In this document: piece by piece, positions 1 through 8,135 of the stretch
How the letters are laid out: each line of letters begins with the position of its first letter
Position numbering within the stretch: the first letter of the stretch is position 1
Assembly (NCBI GenBank): GCA_022793795.1
Contig: JAAWDM010000043.1
Coordinates: 1-34,154, forward strand
Length of the DNA stretch: 34,154 nucleotides
Direction of reading: 5' to 3'
From: Bacillota bacterium
Lineage (GTDB): Bacteria; Bacillota; Clostridia; Peptostreptococcales; Anaerovoracaceae
Made by a program: the position numbers and the translations under genes
Notes under the pieces: generated by a model
What the model saw: only the letters and a program-made list of their open reading frames with translations
Databases searched by the model: none
Told to the model about the DNA's origin: nothing

Positions 1-176
1 CGATTCGTATTTTAAACGCCGCAGGGGTGCCGCTGACCAAGGAACTGAAGGATTTCAACAAGGAAAAGATTGAAGAACGAGCCCAATTTGAAAAGAGAAC
101 CGCCTCTTTCCAGATGGTCATCGACGACGTTTACGCCATCAGTAAGGGACGTCTGGTGGGACGGCCGTGGAAGTAA
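1..176 (+). CDS. glmE: Probable glutamate mutase (methylaspartate mutase) E subunit, 3' end only
   Basis: An open frame enters from the left edge (first full codon at base 3) and stops at TAA 174-176, leaving 57 residues of a C-terminus. It includes the segment SKGRLVGRPWK at the very end and a charged helical stretch before it. I recognise this as resembling the tail of the catalytic E subunit of B12-dependent glutamate mutase, which converts glutamate to 3-methylaspartate. The identification leans on context: the next gene, 21 bases downstream, uses methylaspartate. No catalytic residues can be seen because the body of the gene is outside the window. Confidence 0.6.
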   Translation, partial: IRILNAAGVPLTKELKDFNKEKIEERAQFEKRTASFQMVIDDVYAISKGRLVGRPWK

Positions 177-197
177 AGAAAGAGAGGAACAGAGACA

Positions 198-1445
198 ATG
201 AAGATTGTAAAAGTAATATGTGCAAAGGGAAGAACCGGTTTCTTTTTCGATGACCAACGAGCCATCAAGAAGGGAGCGAAAGCCGATGGCTCCGCCTATG
301 TGGGCCAGCCGGTAACCGATGGATTTACGGCCGTGCGTCAGGCTGGCGAAGCTATTTCTGTCATGCTGGTATTGGAGGACGGACAGGTAGCCTATGGAGA
401 CTGCGCTGCCGTACAGTACAGCGGCGCCGGCGGCAGAGACCCACTGTTTCTGGCTTCCGACTTTATCCCTGTCATCCAGGAACATGTGGCTCCGATTTTG
501 GCAGGTAAAGAGATTTCCACCTTCCGTCAGATGGCGGCCGAAGTGGAGGCCGTTCAGGTAGATGGAAAACGGCTTCATACAGCCATTCGCTACGGGATCA
601 CCCAGGCTGTGCTGGATGCAGTGGCAAAATCCCAGAAGAAGATGATGTGTGAAGTGGTTGCCCAGGAGTACGGTCTGAATCCAGAATACCGTCAGATTCC
701 GATTTTCACCCAGTCCGGCGATAACCGCTATGACAATGCGGATAAGATGATTATGAAGGGAGCCGACGTACTGCCTCACGCGCTGATTAACAATGTAGAT
801 ACCAAGCTGGGCAGAGACGGTCATATTTTGCTGGAATACGTTCAGTGGCTCCGGGACCGGATTCTCAACCTCCGCCAGGATGAGACCTATACACCGGTGC
901 TGCACATCGATGTATACGGCACCATCGGCATGGCCTTTGGGGTAGACAACTATACAGGTATGGCCGATTATCTGGAAACTTTGGCAGAAGCGGCGAAACC
1001 GTTTAAGCTGCGTATCGAAGGGCCTATGGACGTGGAGGAACGAGAGGGTCAGATGAAAGCATTGGCAGCCCTCACCGCCGAGGTGGATAGGAGAGGCATC
1101 GATGTGGAACTGGTAGCCGACGAATGGTGCAACACCCTGGAAGACATTAAGTATTTTGCCGACCATAAAGCTGGACACATGGTACAGATTAAAACGCCGG
1201 ATTTAGGCGGTATCAATAACATCATAGAAGCTGTGCTTTACTGCAAGGAAAAGGGTATCGGCGCTTATCAGGGAGGCACCTGTAACGAGACCGACCGTTC
1301 TGCACAGATCTGCGTCAATGCGGCTATGGCTACTCAGCCAGACCAGATTCTGGCCAAACCAGGCATGGGCGTGGACGAAGGTTATATGATCGTATATAAC
1401 GAAATGCAGAGAATTCTGGCCCAGTTGGCAGCAAAAGAGGCATAG
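198..1445 (+). CDS. mal: Methylaspartate ammonia-lyase (415 aa)
   Basis: This enolase-superfamily enzyme deaminates (2S,3S)-3-methylaspartate to mesaconate in glutamate fermentation. The length matches the Clostridium tetanomorphum enzyme (about 413 residues). Residues fit the known active site: His194 (in VLPHALIN), metal ligands Asp238 (LHIDVYG), Glu274 (RIEGP) and Asp308 (VADEW), and the catalytic lysine Lys332 in VQIKTPDLGG. The last three sit one position later than the published 273/307/331, so one residue is inserted between 238 and 274. The ATG at 198 follows a GAGAGGA purine-rich site. The gene sits between the glutamate mutase end and the lyase genes, as expected for a methylaspartate pathway operon. 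A large opposite-strand frame across it is a shadow. Confidence 0.96.
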   Translation: MKIVKVICAKGRTGFFFDDQRAIKKGAKADGSAYVGQPVTDGFTAVRQAGEAISVMLVLEDGQVAYGDCAAVQYSGAGGRDPLFLASDFIPVIQEHVAPILAGKEISTFRQMAAEVEAVQVDGKRLHTAIRYGITQAVLDAVAKSQKKMMCEVVAQEYGLNPEYRQIPIFTQSGDNRYDNADKMIMKGADVLPHALINNVDTKLGRDGHILLEYVQWLRDRILNLRQDETYTPVLHIDVYGTIGMAFGVDNYTGMADYLETLAEAAKPFKLRIEGPMDVEEREGQMKALAALTAEVDRRGIDVELVADEWCNTLEDIKYFADHKAGHMVQIKTPDLGGINNIIEAVLYCKEKGIGAYQGGTCNETDRSAQICVNAAMATQPDQILAKPGMGVDEGYMIVYNEMQRILAQLAAKEA

Positions 1446-1491
1446 CCAAGGGTTATGAGCATCATAGCTGCAGGGAGAAAGAGGAAGAGAG

Positions 1492-1764
1492 ATGATTAGA
1501 AAAAAAGCGTGGGCGGGGACATTGGAATCCAGCGATATTTATGTGGAAGTCAGTCCGGCAGAGCCAGGAACCGGCTTGGAACTTACAGTACAGTCGGTGG
1601 TGTATGCTCAGTTTGGAGACCAGATTGAGGCGGTGATTCGGGAAACTTTAAGGGACCTTCATGTGACCGACGCAAAAGTCAGCGTCAGCGATCGGGGCGC
1701 CTTGGACTGCACCATCAGAGCTAGAGTAGAGACAGCGGTACGCCGCGGAGAGGATGAGGTGTAG
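1492..1764 (+). CDS. citD: Citrate/citramalate lyase gamma subunit (acyl carrier protein)
   Basis: A 90-residue acyl carrier protein of the CitD family. The N-terminal signature AGTLESSDI places a serine at position 14, the known site where the phosphoribosyl-dephospho-CoA prosthetic group is attached. The acetylated thiol of that group swaps its acetyl group for the substrate acyl group during lyase turnover. The start ATG at 1492 is preceded by GAGGAAGAGAG. It lies 46 bases after mal and 2 bases before citE, so the lyase genes are a tight operon. By family it could serve citrate or citramalate lyase; the neighbouring mal gene favours citramalate. Confidence 0.93.
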   Translation: MIRKKAWAGTLESSDIYVEVSPAEPGTGLELTVQSVVYAQFGDQIEAVIRETLRDLHVTDAKVSVSDRGALDCTIRARVETAVRRGEDEV

Positions 1765-1766
1765 CC

Positions 1767-2660
1767 ATGCGGAGAAGTATGCTGTTTCTTCCGGGCAATA
1801 GCCCTAATATTTTAATCAATGCTGAATATTTAGGAGCCGATAGCATCATCCTCGACTTGGAGGATGCCGTTGCGCCTACAGAAAAGGATGGAGCGCGTAT
1901 TTTGGTCAGAAACGCCCTTACTTCCATGGGATATACCAGGGAAAAAATCGTCCGTATCAATCCAGTGGAAAGCCCTTATTGGAAGGAGGATTTGAACCAA
2001 ATCATCCCTGCAAGGCCAGACCTTATCATGCCCACCAAGGTGAGCTGCAAGGAGGATGTGGAGCAGGTCAGCGCCTACATGGCCCAGGTGGAGCGTAGAA
2101 ATGGCATAGAGGTGGGCAGCGTTGGCCTGCTACCTCTGATTGAGACTGGTCTGGGCCTGGAAAACGCTTATCAAATCGCCTCGTCAGACCCTCGTATCGT
2201 AGGGATCTTTCTGGGAGGCGAGGATTTGACCGCTGACCTTCGCTGCCAGAGAACCAAGGAAGGTAATGAGATCTTCTATGCCCGTAGCCGGATGGTGGCC
2301 TGCGCCAGAGCTGCCGGCATAGAGGTTTACGATACTCCATGGACAGATGTGGAGGATTATGAGGGGCTGGTAAAGGATACGGAATTGGCCAAGAGCCTAG
2401 GCTTTTCAGGAAAATCTTCTATCTCGCCGCGCCATGTTTCTTTCATCAATGAGATTTTCAGTCCTACCATGGAGGAAATCCAGTATGCAAAGGACGTATT
2501 TGCTTGCATTGAGCGGGCAAAGGCCGAGGGAAAGGGTGTTGTCTCTTTACGGGGCAAAATGATCGATGCGCCTATCGTTTCTCGCGCCCGTCAGGTTTTG
2601 GAGGCTGCAAGGGCCATCTATGGTATCGGCTTGGAGGAAGGAGGAAAGGGTCATGAATAA
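1767..2660 (+). CDS. citE: Citrate/citramalate lyase beta subunit (acyl-CoA/ACP lyase)
   Basis: A 297-residue TIM-barrel protein of the CitE/HpcH aldolase family. It begins RRSMLFLPGNSP and has the conserved LDLEDAV (29-35), RIN (63-65), PLIETGLG with Glu126, and GGEDLTADL (150-158), where Glu126 and Asp153 are the expected Mg2+ ligands. The beta subunit cleaves the ACP-bound acyl chain to acetyl-ACP plus oxaloacetate (citrate lyase) or pyruvate (citramalate lyase). The ATG lies 2 bases past the citD stop, and the 3' end overlaps the citF start by 8 bases, which suggests translational coupling. Specificity cannot be read from the sequence alone. Confidence 0.94.
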   Translation: MRRSMLFLPGNSPNILINAEYLGADSIILDLEDAVAPTEKDGARILVRNALTSMGYTREKIVRINPVESPYWKEDLNQIIPARPDLIMPTKVSCKEDVEQVSAYMAQVERRNGIEVGSVGLLPLIETGLGLENAYQIASSDPRIVGIFLGGEDLTADLRCQRTKEGNEIFYARSRMVACARAAGIEVYDTPWTDVEDYEGLVKDTELAKSLGFSGKSSISPRHVSFINEIFSPTMEEIQYAKDVFACIERAKAEGKGVVSLRGKMIDAPIVSRARQVLEAARAIYGIGLEEGGKGHE

Positions 2661-4068
2661 AATGGTAAAAACCATAAAAGAAGCCATTACATTATCCGGC
2701 TTGAAGGATGGTATGACCATATCCTTTCACCATCATTTGAGAAACGGCGATATGGTGGCGGTCATGGTTCTTGAGGCCATCGCTCAGCTTGGGATTAGCG
2801 ACCTGAACGTCAACATCAGTTCCGTCTTTGACGCCCATATGCCAATCCTGCAGCACATCCGTGACGGCGTGGTGACAGGGATTGAGACCGACTATATGGG
2901 CGGTATGGTGGGAAGAGCTGTCAGCGAAGGCATCTTGGAAAAACCGGTGACTTTCCGCACCCATGGGGGCCGTGCCAGCGACATCATTCGAGGCGCATCA
3001 CCTATCGATGTGGCCTTTATCGCAGCGCCTACAGCTGACTGTATGGGAAACTGCACTGGCAAAGAAGGCCCGTCAGCCTGCGGCTCTTTGGGCTATGCTT
3101 TTGCAGACGCCATGTATGCAAAAAAGACGGTGGTGATTACAGACCATTTGGTGGACTATCCTTTAATCGGCGGTTCCATCGGTGAGGATTATGTGGACTA
3201 TGTGGTCTGTGTAGATAAAATTGGAGAACCATCGGGCATCGTTTCCGGCACCACCAAGATTACCAAGGACCCGGTAGGGCTGGTGATTGCAGATTATGCA
3301 GCCAAAGCCATCGACGCCTCTGGTCTTTTAAAGGATGGATTTTCCTTCCAGACCGGCGCTGGCGGGGCTTCTCTGGCGGCAGCCAAGTATCTAAAGGATA
3401 TTATGGTGCGCAAGGGGATTCAGGGCAGCTATGGACTGGGCGGCATCACGGCCTATATGGTGGATATGTTGCAAGCAGGATGCTTCAAAGCCCTTTACGA
3501 TGTCCAATGTTTTGATTTGGATGCCGTAAAATCCATTAAAACGGACCCGCGCCACATGGAGGTAACGGCCAGTCATTATGCCGGCCCTGGAGCAAAGAGC
3601 AGCGCGGTAGATAGTCTGGATGTGGTCATCCTGGGCGCTACGGAAATCGACACCCAGTTTAATGTCAATGTGCATACTGACTCCAACGGCTATATCATGG
3701 GGGGGTCCGGCGGTCACAGCGATACGGCCGCAGGCGCTAAGATGGCCATGATTGTAGCGCCTTTGTCCAGAGCCCGGCTGCCAATCGTGGTGGATCAGGT
3801 TCTCTGCACCTCTACGCCAGGAGCTACCGTGGATGTGCTGGTGACCCAGTGCGGCATTGCGGTCAACCCGCTGCGTCAGGATTTGGCAGAGCGGTTCCGT
3901 CAGGCCAAGCTGCCTGTGGTGGAAATTCACCAGTTAAAGGAGATGGCAGAAAAGCTGACCGGTGTACCGAAAAAACCGGTTCATGGAGATCGGGTTGTGG
4001 CCAATGTATTGTATCGGGACGGCAGTTTGCTGGATCAGATCTATAACATACCTGTTTTCCAGGCATAA
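2653..4068 (+). CDS. citF: Citrate/citramalate lyase alpha subunit (CoA/ACP transferase)
   Basis: A 471-residue alpha subunit that transfers the acetyl-ACP thioester to the incoming substrate. The N-terminus has the family segment GLKDGMTISFHHHLRNGD, and the middle carries GGIHxY-like and GAxGGxxxDxAxGAK-type glycine-rich stretches (GGSGGHSDTAAGAKMAM). I chose ATG 2653 rather than the in-frame ATG at 2566: the upstream 29 residues are unlike the family, GAGGAAAG precedes 2653 closely, and 2653 gives an 8-base overlap with citE. Typical CitF proteins are slightly longer (about 500-510) at the N-terminus. In the citramalate enzyme this subunit would form citramalyl-ACP. Confidence 0.94.
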   Translation: MNKMVKTIKEAITLSGLKDGMTISFHHHLRNGDMVAVMVLEAIAQLGISDLNVNISSVFDAHMPILQHIRDGVVTGIETDYMGGMVGRAVSEGILEKPVTFRTHGGRASDIIRGASPIDVAFIAAPTADCMGNCTGKEGPSACGSLGYAFADAMYAKKTVVITDHLVDYPLIGGSIGEDYVDYVVCVDKIGEPSGIVSGTTKITKDPVGLVIADYAAKAIDASGLLKDGFSFQTGAGGASLAAAKYLKDIMVRKGIQGSYGLGGITAYMVDMLQAGCFKALYDVQCFDLDAVKSIKTDPRHMEVTASHYAGPGAKSSAVDSLDVVILGATEIDTQFNVNVHTDSNGYIMGGSGGHSDTAAGAKMAMIVAPLSRARLPIVVDQVLCTSTPGATVDVLVTQCGIAVNPLRQDLAERFRQAKLPVVEIHQLKEMAEKLTGVPKKPVHGDRVVANVLYRDGSLLDQIYNIPVFQA

Positions 4069-4101
4069 TAGGGATAACAGACAAAGGGCGGAGGAAAAAC
4101 C

Positions 4102-5136
4102 ATGTATTATATAGAACCCATTACCATGAAGCAGGCCCAGGCATTGGTGGAAAAGTGCGGCCTGGAAGCGCCGGCAGGGGTGGATGTGACTCTGGGCCTT
4201 TTCCATGACAATGATGGTCTGATTGCAACCGGCAGTCTGAAAAGGGATATGATACAGGGTGTGGCGGTGAATCCGGCTTTTCAAGGGGAGGATATTCTTG
4301 GAAAGTTGTTGACTGCTTTAATCGACCAGGGGCGAAAGGCAGGAGTGTCCAGCCTGTACCTGTTTACCAAGCCGGAGCGGGCCGTTCAGTTTCAGGGATT
4401 GGGCTTTCGGCAGATAGGGTCGGTTTGGCCTTATGCAGCCCTACTGGAATGGGGCGAGGAAGGCGTCGGTCAATATGTGGAAAAGCTAAAGCATATTCGC
4501 CAGGCTGCAGAGCAGAGACGGCGAGAAACCACCGGTTTCGAAAAGCTGACGGCAGCGGCCATCGTGATGCATGCCAATCCCTTTACCAGAGGGCACCGCT
4601 ATCTCATAGAGCAGGCTGGGGAAGCTGCTGACCTCCTCTATGTTCTGGTGGTAGAAGAGGAAGGCTCCATGTTTTCCTATGAGGATCGGATTGAAATGGT
4701 ACGGCGGGGAACGGCGGATTTATCCAATGTAACGGTTCTTGGCGGCGGCCGCTACGCAGTTTCAGCTTTGACCTTTCCAAGCTACTTTACCGGCAAAGAT
4801 AGAGCTTCCGCTGCCCATACTGCCATGGATGCGGAACTCTTTGCAAAATATATTGCCCCGGCTCTGGGGATTTCTCTTCGCTTTGTGGGCTGCGAGCCCT
4901 TTTCTCCGGTGACGGACCTTTATAACAGGACTTTGACGGAGAGGCTTCCTAAGGCGGGAATTGCTGTGAGGGAACTGGAAAGGCTGGCTGTATCGGGGAC
5001 TGTTGTCAGCGCCTCTGCAGTACGGGCTTTGCTTGCCGATAAAGAGTTTGATAAGGGAGCAGAGACGGCCCTGATGGAAATGTTGCCTTCCTCAACGGTG
5101 GAATATTTAAAGGAGAGAGGGCTGTGGGGCAGATAA
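4102..5136 (+). CDS. citC: [Citrate (pro-3S)-lyase] ligase family protein
   Basis: A 344-residue protein with an N-terminal GNAT-like half (about 1-125) and a C-terminal nucleotidyltransferase half. The latter has the HxGH-type motif in HANPFTRGHRYL (TRGH at 162-165) and an ISxTxxR-like motif near the end (VVSASAVRALL). CitC uses ATP and acetate to acetylate the thiol of the CitD prosthetic group, switching the lyase on. It is the last gene of the lyase operon, 33 bases after citF, preceded by GGCGGAGG, and is followed by a strong terminator. citX and citG, which make and attach the prosthetic group, are not in the window. Confidence 0.93.
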   Translation: MYYIEPITMKQAQALVEKCGLEAPAGVDVTLGLFHDNDGLIATGSLKRDMIQGVAVNPAFQGEDILGKLLTALIDQGRKAGVSSLYLFTKPERAVQFQGLGFRQIGSVWPYAALLEWGEEGVGQYVEKLKHIRQAAEQRRRETTGFEKLTAAAIVMHANPFTRGHRYLIEQAGEAADLLYVLVVEEEGSMFSYEDRIEMVRRGTADLSNVTVLGGGRYAVSALTFPSYFTGKDRASAAHTAMDAELFAKYIAPALGISLRFVGCEPFSPVTDLYNRTLTERLPKAGIAVRELERLAVSGTVVSASAVRALLADKEFDKGAETALMEMLPSSTVEYLKERGLWGR

Positions 5137-5148
5137 GATTATAAAGAT

Positions 5149-5199
5149 TGAGAAAAGATGCTCCGACTTGAGGAAATCAAGTCGGAGCATCTTTTCTCA
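5149..5199 (+). terminator. Rho-independent terminator after citC
   Basis: A perfect 22-bp stem (left arm 5149-5170, right arm 5178-5199) with a 7-base loop. The distal part of the right arm is T-rich (CTTTTCT) and the left arm A-rich, so the hairpin could stop transcription from either side. It ends the methylaspartate/citramalate operon. Confidence 0.92.
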
Positions 5200-5344
5200 T
5201 ATGCATATTCTATTCATGGGCTTTTATGGTCTTATGTGAAGATAGCATGAATAAATTCGATGTTTTTTAAAATATCAGCAAAAATATCGACTTATCAAAG
5301 GGAAACCCTGGGCTGGCAAAAAAGAAGATATTAGACGGCGCTAA

Positions 5345-5372
5345 TTAACCTCGCGAGAATATATTTTATAAA
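5345..5372 (+). promoter_or_regulatory. Candidate promoter for the TetR-ABC operon
   Basis: TTAACC (5345-5350) and TATAAA (5367-5372) are separated by 16 bases, a plausible sigma-A pair placed about 80 bases before the TetR start. The match is moderate and was judged by eye. Confidence 0.35.
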
Positions 5373-5390
5373 GGGGTCTTCACGAAAACG

Positions 5391-5428
5391 GTCAACGGTG
5401 AGATAATAGATATTGACTGAAGTGGTCA
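5391..5428 (+). promoter_or_regulatory. Candidate TetR operator repeats
   Basis: GTCAA (5391-5395) is mirrored by TTGAC (5413-5417). TGAC at 5414-5417 is mirrored by GTCA at 5425-5428, framing a 15-base site of the size TetR regulators bind. The position between the candidate promoter and the TetR start fits autoregulation. The arms are short, so this is only suggestive. Confidence 0.3.
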
Positions 5429-5453
5429 GCAAACCGTAGGGAAAGGTGAAGGG

Positions 5454-6068
5454 ATGAACGAGAAGTTTTTTGCACTTTCGGAGGAGAAGCGGAACCGGAT
5501 GATCAATGCAGGGTTTGAGGTGTTTTCGCGGAATTCATATAGAAAGAGCCCCATGCAGGAGATCGCGGATAGGGCGGGCATCAGCAAGTCGCTGCTCTTC
5601 CACTATTTTCACAATAAGAAGGAGTTATATCTATTTTTATGGGATGAGGCTTGCCGGATTACCATGGAATATTTGGAAAGATATGGATGCTATGAGCCGG
5701 TGGAGCTTTTTGAAATGATGGAGAAGGGGATGCGGGCCAAGATTATGGTGATGAAGCGGTATCCCAACATGACGACTTTTGTGGTGAAGGCTTTTTATGA
5801 GACGGATCCTGCGGTCAGCAGGGAGATACAGGAAAGCTATCGTCAGAAGTTCGATGGGAAGGCGCTGAACGCTTTGTCTCGCCTTGACCCAGGGGATTTT
5901 GTGGAGGGACTGGACCTTGCCATGATGTATCGGGAAATGTATTTGGCGTCGGCAGGCTATGTATGGGAAGTGTTTCAGCAGGGCGGTGTCTTTGATGCAG
6001 AAAAGCTGGAACGGGATTTTTCGGAAATGGTGGAGTTTTGGAAGGCCATTTATCTGCGAAAAAAATAG
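5454..6068 (+). CDS. TetR/AcrR family transcriptional regulator
   Basis: A 204-residue protein with a typical TetR N-terminal helix-turn-helix at about 34-53 (MQEIADRAGISKSLLFHYF), followed by the usual KKELY segment and a helical ligand-binding domain. TetR proteins usually repress their own promoter and a neighbouring transporter and release DNA on binding a ligand. The start at 5454 has GGTGAAGGG in front. The ABC transporter genes follow 15 bases later, so it probably controls that exporter. The ligand cannot be predicted from the sequence. Confidence 0.92.
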   Translation: MNEKFFALSEEKRNRMINAGFEVFSRNSYRKSPMQEIADRAGISKSLLFHYFHNKKELYLFLWDEACRITMEYLERYGCYEPVELFEMMEKGMRAKIMVMKRYPNMTTFVVKAFYETDPAVSREIQESYRQKFDGKALNALSRLDPGDFVEGLDLAMMYREMYLASAGYVWEVFQQGGVFDAEKLERDFSEMVEFWKAIYLRKK

Positions 6069-6083
6069 AGGAAACAGGAGGAT

Positions 6084-7007
6084 ATGTCTGTGGATGGGAT
6101 TAGAACGGAGAACCTGACCAAGTATTATGGAAAGACAATGGGCATTGAAAATATGAATTTGACCGTGGAGGAGGGAGACTTTTTCGGATTTATCGGGCCT
6201 AACGGCGCGGGAAAAAGCACGACTATTCGCACCCTTTTGGGGCTGATTCGGCCCACTGGCGGCGCGGGAAAAATTTTTGGCAGGGATATTGTGTCGCAAA
6301 ACAAGGAAATTCTTTCTCTGGTGGGTTATATGCCTTCGGAAATTCATTTTTATGGCGGAATGAAGGTAAAGGATGTCATCAGGCTTTCGGCTAGTCTTAG
6401 GGGAAAGGACTGTAGTCGGGAGGCGGAGCGGCTTTGCGACAGGCTTCGGCTTAATGTTGATAAAAGGGTGGACCAGCTTTCTCTGGGAAACCGTAAAAAG
6501 GTTGCAATCGTATGTACCTTGCAGCATGAACCGCAGCTTTGCATTTTAGACGAGCCTACCAGCGGCCTGGACCCTCTGATGCAGCGGGAGTTTTTTTCCA
6601 TATTGGAGGAATATAATAGGGCGGGAACTACCATTTTCTTTTCTTCCCATGTGCTTTCAGAGGTGGAGCGGTATTGCAAACACGGAGCGGTGATTCGCAA
6701 TGGCAAGATTTTGGTCCAGGACAGCATTTCCAGATTGAGGGAGACTAGCGCCAAACGGGTGACCCTTCGGAGCGAGGCAGTCAGCCAAGGGACGAACTCT
6801 GCCATGGAGAGGGCCTTGGAGGATTCGGATTGTTCAGGCTGTGTGAAGGATGTGCAAGAGAACGGTGATACGGTCAGTTTCCTTTACAGTGGAGAGATTC
6901 CAGAACTTTTAGGGATGCTGGCTTCTTTGCCTCTTACAGACCTTACCATCACGGAGCCGGATTTGGAGGAAATTTTTCTGCATTATTATGAGGAGGCCAA
7001 GGAATGA
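6084..7007 (+). CDS. ABC transporter ATP-binding protein
   Basis: A 307-residue ATPase of the ABC-2 (drug/bacteriocin/CcmA-like) type. It has Walker A GPNGAGKST (38-46), signature-type LSLGN (132-136), Walker B LCILDEP with Asp156-Glu157, a D-loop SGLDP and the H-loop histidine His189 (SSHVLSE). The position usually held by the Q-loop glutamine reads GYMPSE, so that glutamine may be absent. A C-terminal extension of about 85 residues is typical of exporters of this group. An AGGAGG site lies just before the ATG. The stop overlaps the permease start by 4 bases (ATGA), so the pair is coupled. Confidence 0.93.
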   Translation: MSVDGIRTENLTKYYGKTMGIENMNLTVEEGDFFGFIGPNGAGKSTTIRTLLGLIRPTGGAGKIFGRDIVSQNKEILSLVGYMPSEIHFYGGMKVKDVIRLSASLRGKDCSREAERLCDRLRLNVDKRVDQLSLGNRKKVAIVCTLQHEPQLCILDEPTSGLDPLMQREFFSILEEYNRAGTTIFFSSHVLSEVERYCKHGAVIRNGKILVQDSISRLRETSAKRVTLRSEAVSQGTNSAMERALEDSDCSGCVKDVQENGDTVSFLYSGEIPELLGMLASLPLTDLTITEPDLEEIFLHYYEEAKE

Positions 7008-7801
7008 GAGGAATACTGTTTTTACATGAGTTACGGCAGGGAAAAGGGAACCTACTGATTTGGACTGCCACCATCGGCTTTTTGTTGGCGGTTTGTATTT
7101 TCCTGTATCCGGAAATAGAGGGACAGATGGGGCAGGTCAGCGGCATGTTTGCGGACATGGGCAGTTTTTCCGCGGCCTTTGGTATGGATAAGGTGGATTT
7201 CGGTCAGTTTATGGGGTATTTTGCTGTGGAGTGCGGCAATATTCTTGGGCTGGGCGGCGGCTTTTTTGCGGCCCTTCTGGGAATCTCTTCTCTGGCAAAG
7301 GAAGAAGGGGCGCAGACGGCCGAATTTTTGCTCTCTCATCCTGTGAGCCGTAGGCAGGTTGTTTTGCAAAAGTTGTTGGCTGTACTGGCGGAAATCCTTG
7401 TGATGAATGGAGTGGTTATGGCTTTGTCCTTCCTGTCGGCTCTGGCCATAGGAGCAGAGCCGGATTGGCATACCTTTGGACTTTTATTTTTGGCATATTT
7501 GCTTTTGCAGATGGAAATCGGGGCAATCTGTTTCGGAATTTCAGCCTTTCTTAGCAGAGGTGGTATGGGAATCGGCCTAGGCATAGCAGCCCTTCTTTAT
7601 TTCTTAAATCTGATAGCCAACCTGACGGAGAAGGCGGAGTTCCTCAAATATATCACCCCATACAGTTATGCAGACGGAGCGGAAATCGTGGCTGCTGACA
7701 GCCTTGAACCTGCCTATCTGACCGTGGGCCTGTGTTTTGTACTGGCAGGGATAGGCGCAGCCTTTTATTGGTATGAGAGGAAGGATGTGGGATTGGGCTA
7801 A
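7004..7801 (+). CDS. ABC-2 type transporter permease
   Basis: A 265-residue hydrophobic protein with about six membrane-spanning segments: about 21-35, paired segments near 75-95 (containing GLGGGFFAALLGI), then about 125-145, 155-175, 180-205 and 235-255. It overlaps the ATPase gene by 4 bases, and together they make a two-component exporter downstream of a TetR regulator. The GxLxxHxxSRRxxxxxK-like pattern (FLLSHPVSRRQVVLQK) is common in ABC-2 permeases. Substrate is unknown; drug, lipid or peptide export are all possible. Confidence 0.9.
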   Translation: MRGILFLHELRQGKGNLLIWTATIGFLLAVCIFLYPEIEGQMGQVSGMFADMGSFSAAFGMDKVDFGQFMGYFAVECGNILGLGGGFFAALLGISSLAKEEGAQTAEFLLSHPVSRRQVVLQKLLAVLAEILVMNGVVMALSFLSALAIGAEPDWHTFGLLFLAYLLLQMEIGAICFGISAFLSRGGMGIGLGIAALLYFLNLIANLTEKAEFLKYITPYSYADGAEIVAADSLEPAYLTVGLCFVLAGIGAAFYWYERKDVGLG

Positions 7802-7831
7802 AGAATATGAAAAATTTGAAGCCAATCCCCC

Positions 7832-7860
7832 TTGACATTTCCTGCGAAACTATATAGAAT
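7832..7860 (+). promoter_or_regulatory. Sigma-A promoter of the valS T-box transcript
   Basis: A perfect -35 TTGACA (7832-7837), a 17-base spacer and a -10 TAGAAT (7855-7860). Transcription would start near 7867, which places the whole T-box leader in the transcript. Confidence 0.85.
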
Positions 7861-7866
7861 AGGGAG

Positions 7867-8112
7867 AAATATTAAATTTTATAAAACGTTGATGAAGAGG
7901 AGTAGAGAAGGTCAGCCCTTTACAGAGAGACGGGGCCGTGGCTGAGAGCCCTGTGAGATTTGCGCTTCTTGAAGGTTGCTTCGGAGTTTATGGGTAAAAT
8001 GAGAGTCCAGTGCAGGCACTGTAGATACAGTGGGTCGTACTGGGAACAAAGGTGGTACCGCGGAAACTATTTTCGTCCTTTGCGAGTCAGCAGACTTGCA
8101 GAGGACTTTTAT
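7867..8112 (+). promoter_or_regulatory. T-box leader, valine-specific, controlling valS
   Basis: The leader shows T-box landmarks in order: a Stem I start (GATGAAGAGGAGTA), the AGAGAGA element near 7924, and a specifier stretch GAAGGTTGC where GTT (7975-7977) is a valine codon followed by a purine. The conserved T-box AAAGGTGGTACCGCGG follows (8048-8063), then a terminator. Uncharged tRNA-Val would pair with the GTT specifier and the T-box bulge and favour the antiterminator, raising valS expression when valine is scarce. The specifier agrees with the gene downstream. Confidence 0.93.
8075..8112 (+). terminator. T-box regulated terminator before valS
   Basis: A 14-bp stem with two G-U pairs (8075-8088 with 8093-8106), a 4-base loop and a following TTTTAT tract. 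It forms the alternative to the antiterminator built from the T-box sequence. Confidence 0.88.
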
Positions 8113-8135
8113 ATTTGAAAGAGAAAGGAAAGGCC

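Larger units (their letters stand above)
5200..5453 (+). other. Intergenic leader upstream of the TetR gene
   Basis: This 254-base gap holds no supported gene. It contains a possible promoter (5345-5372) and, further on, short TGAC/GTCA and GTCAA/TTGAC repeats (5391-5428) that could be an operator. I tried to match the GGGAAACCC-containing stretch near 5300 to known riboswitch classes and could not. Confidence 0.6.

Noticed and set aside
12-1178. A 388-codon open frame on the minus strand
   Set aside because: It lies opposite mal, which has complete active-site residues; the minus frame has no family resemblance and no ribosome site I could see.
2566-2652. Longer N-terminus of citF starting at 2566
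   Set aside because: The extra residues come from another frame of citE and have no resemblance to CitF; ATG 2653 has a close GAGGAAAG.
5277-5350. Possible riboswitch or short coding remnant around GGGAAACCC
   Set aside because: I compared it in memory with c-di-GMP, SAM, cobalamin and other classes and found no match; short frames here lack a start with a ribosome site.
8052-8135. Longer N-terminus of valS starting at 8052
   Set aside because: These codons lie inside the T-box and its terminator; ATG 8136 has a ribosome site and matches the family start.
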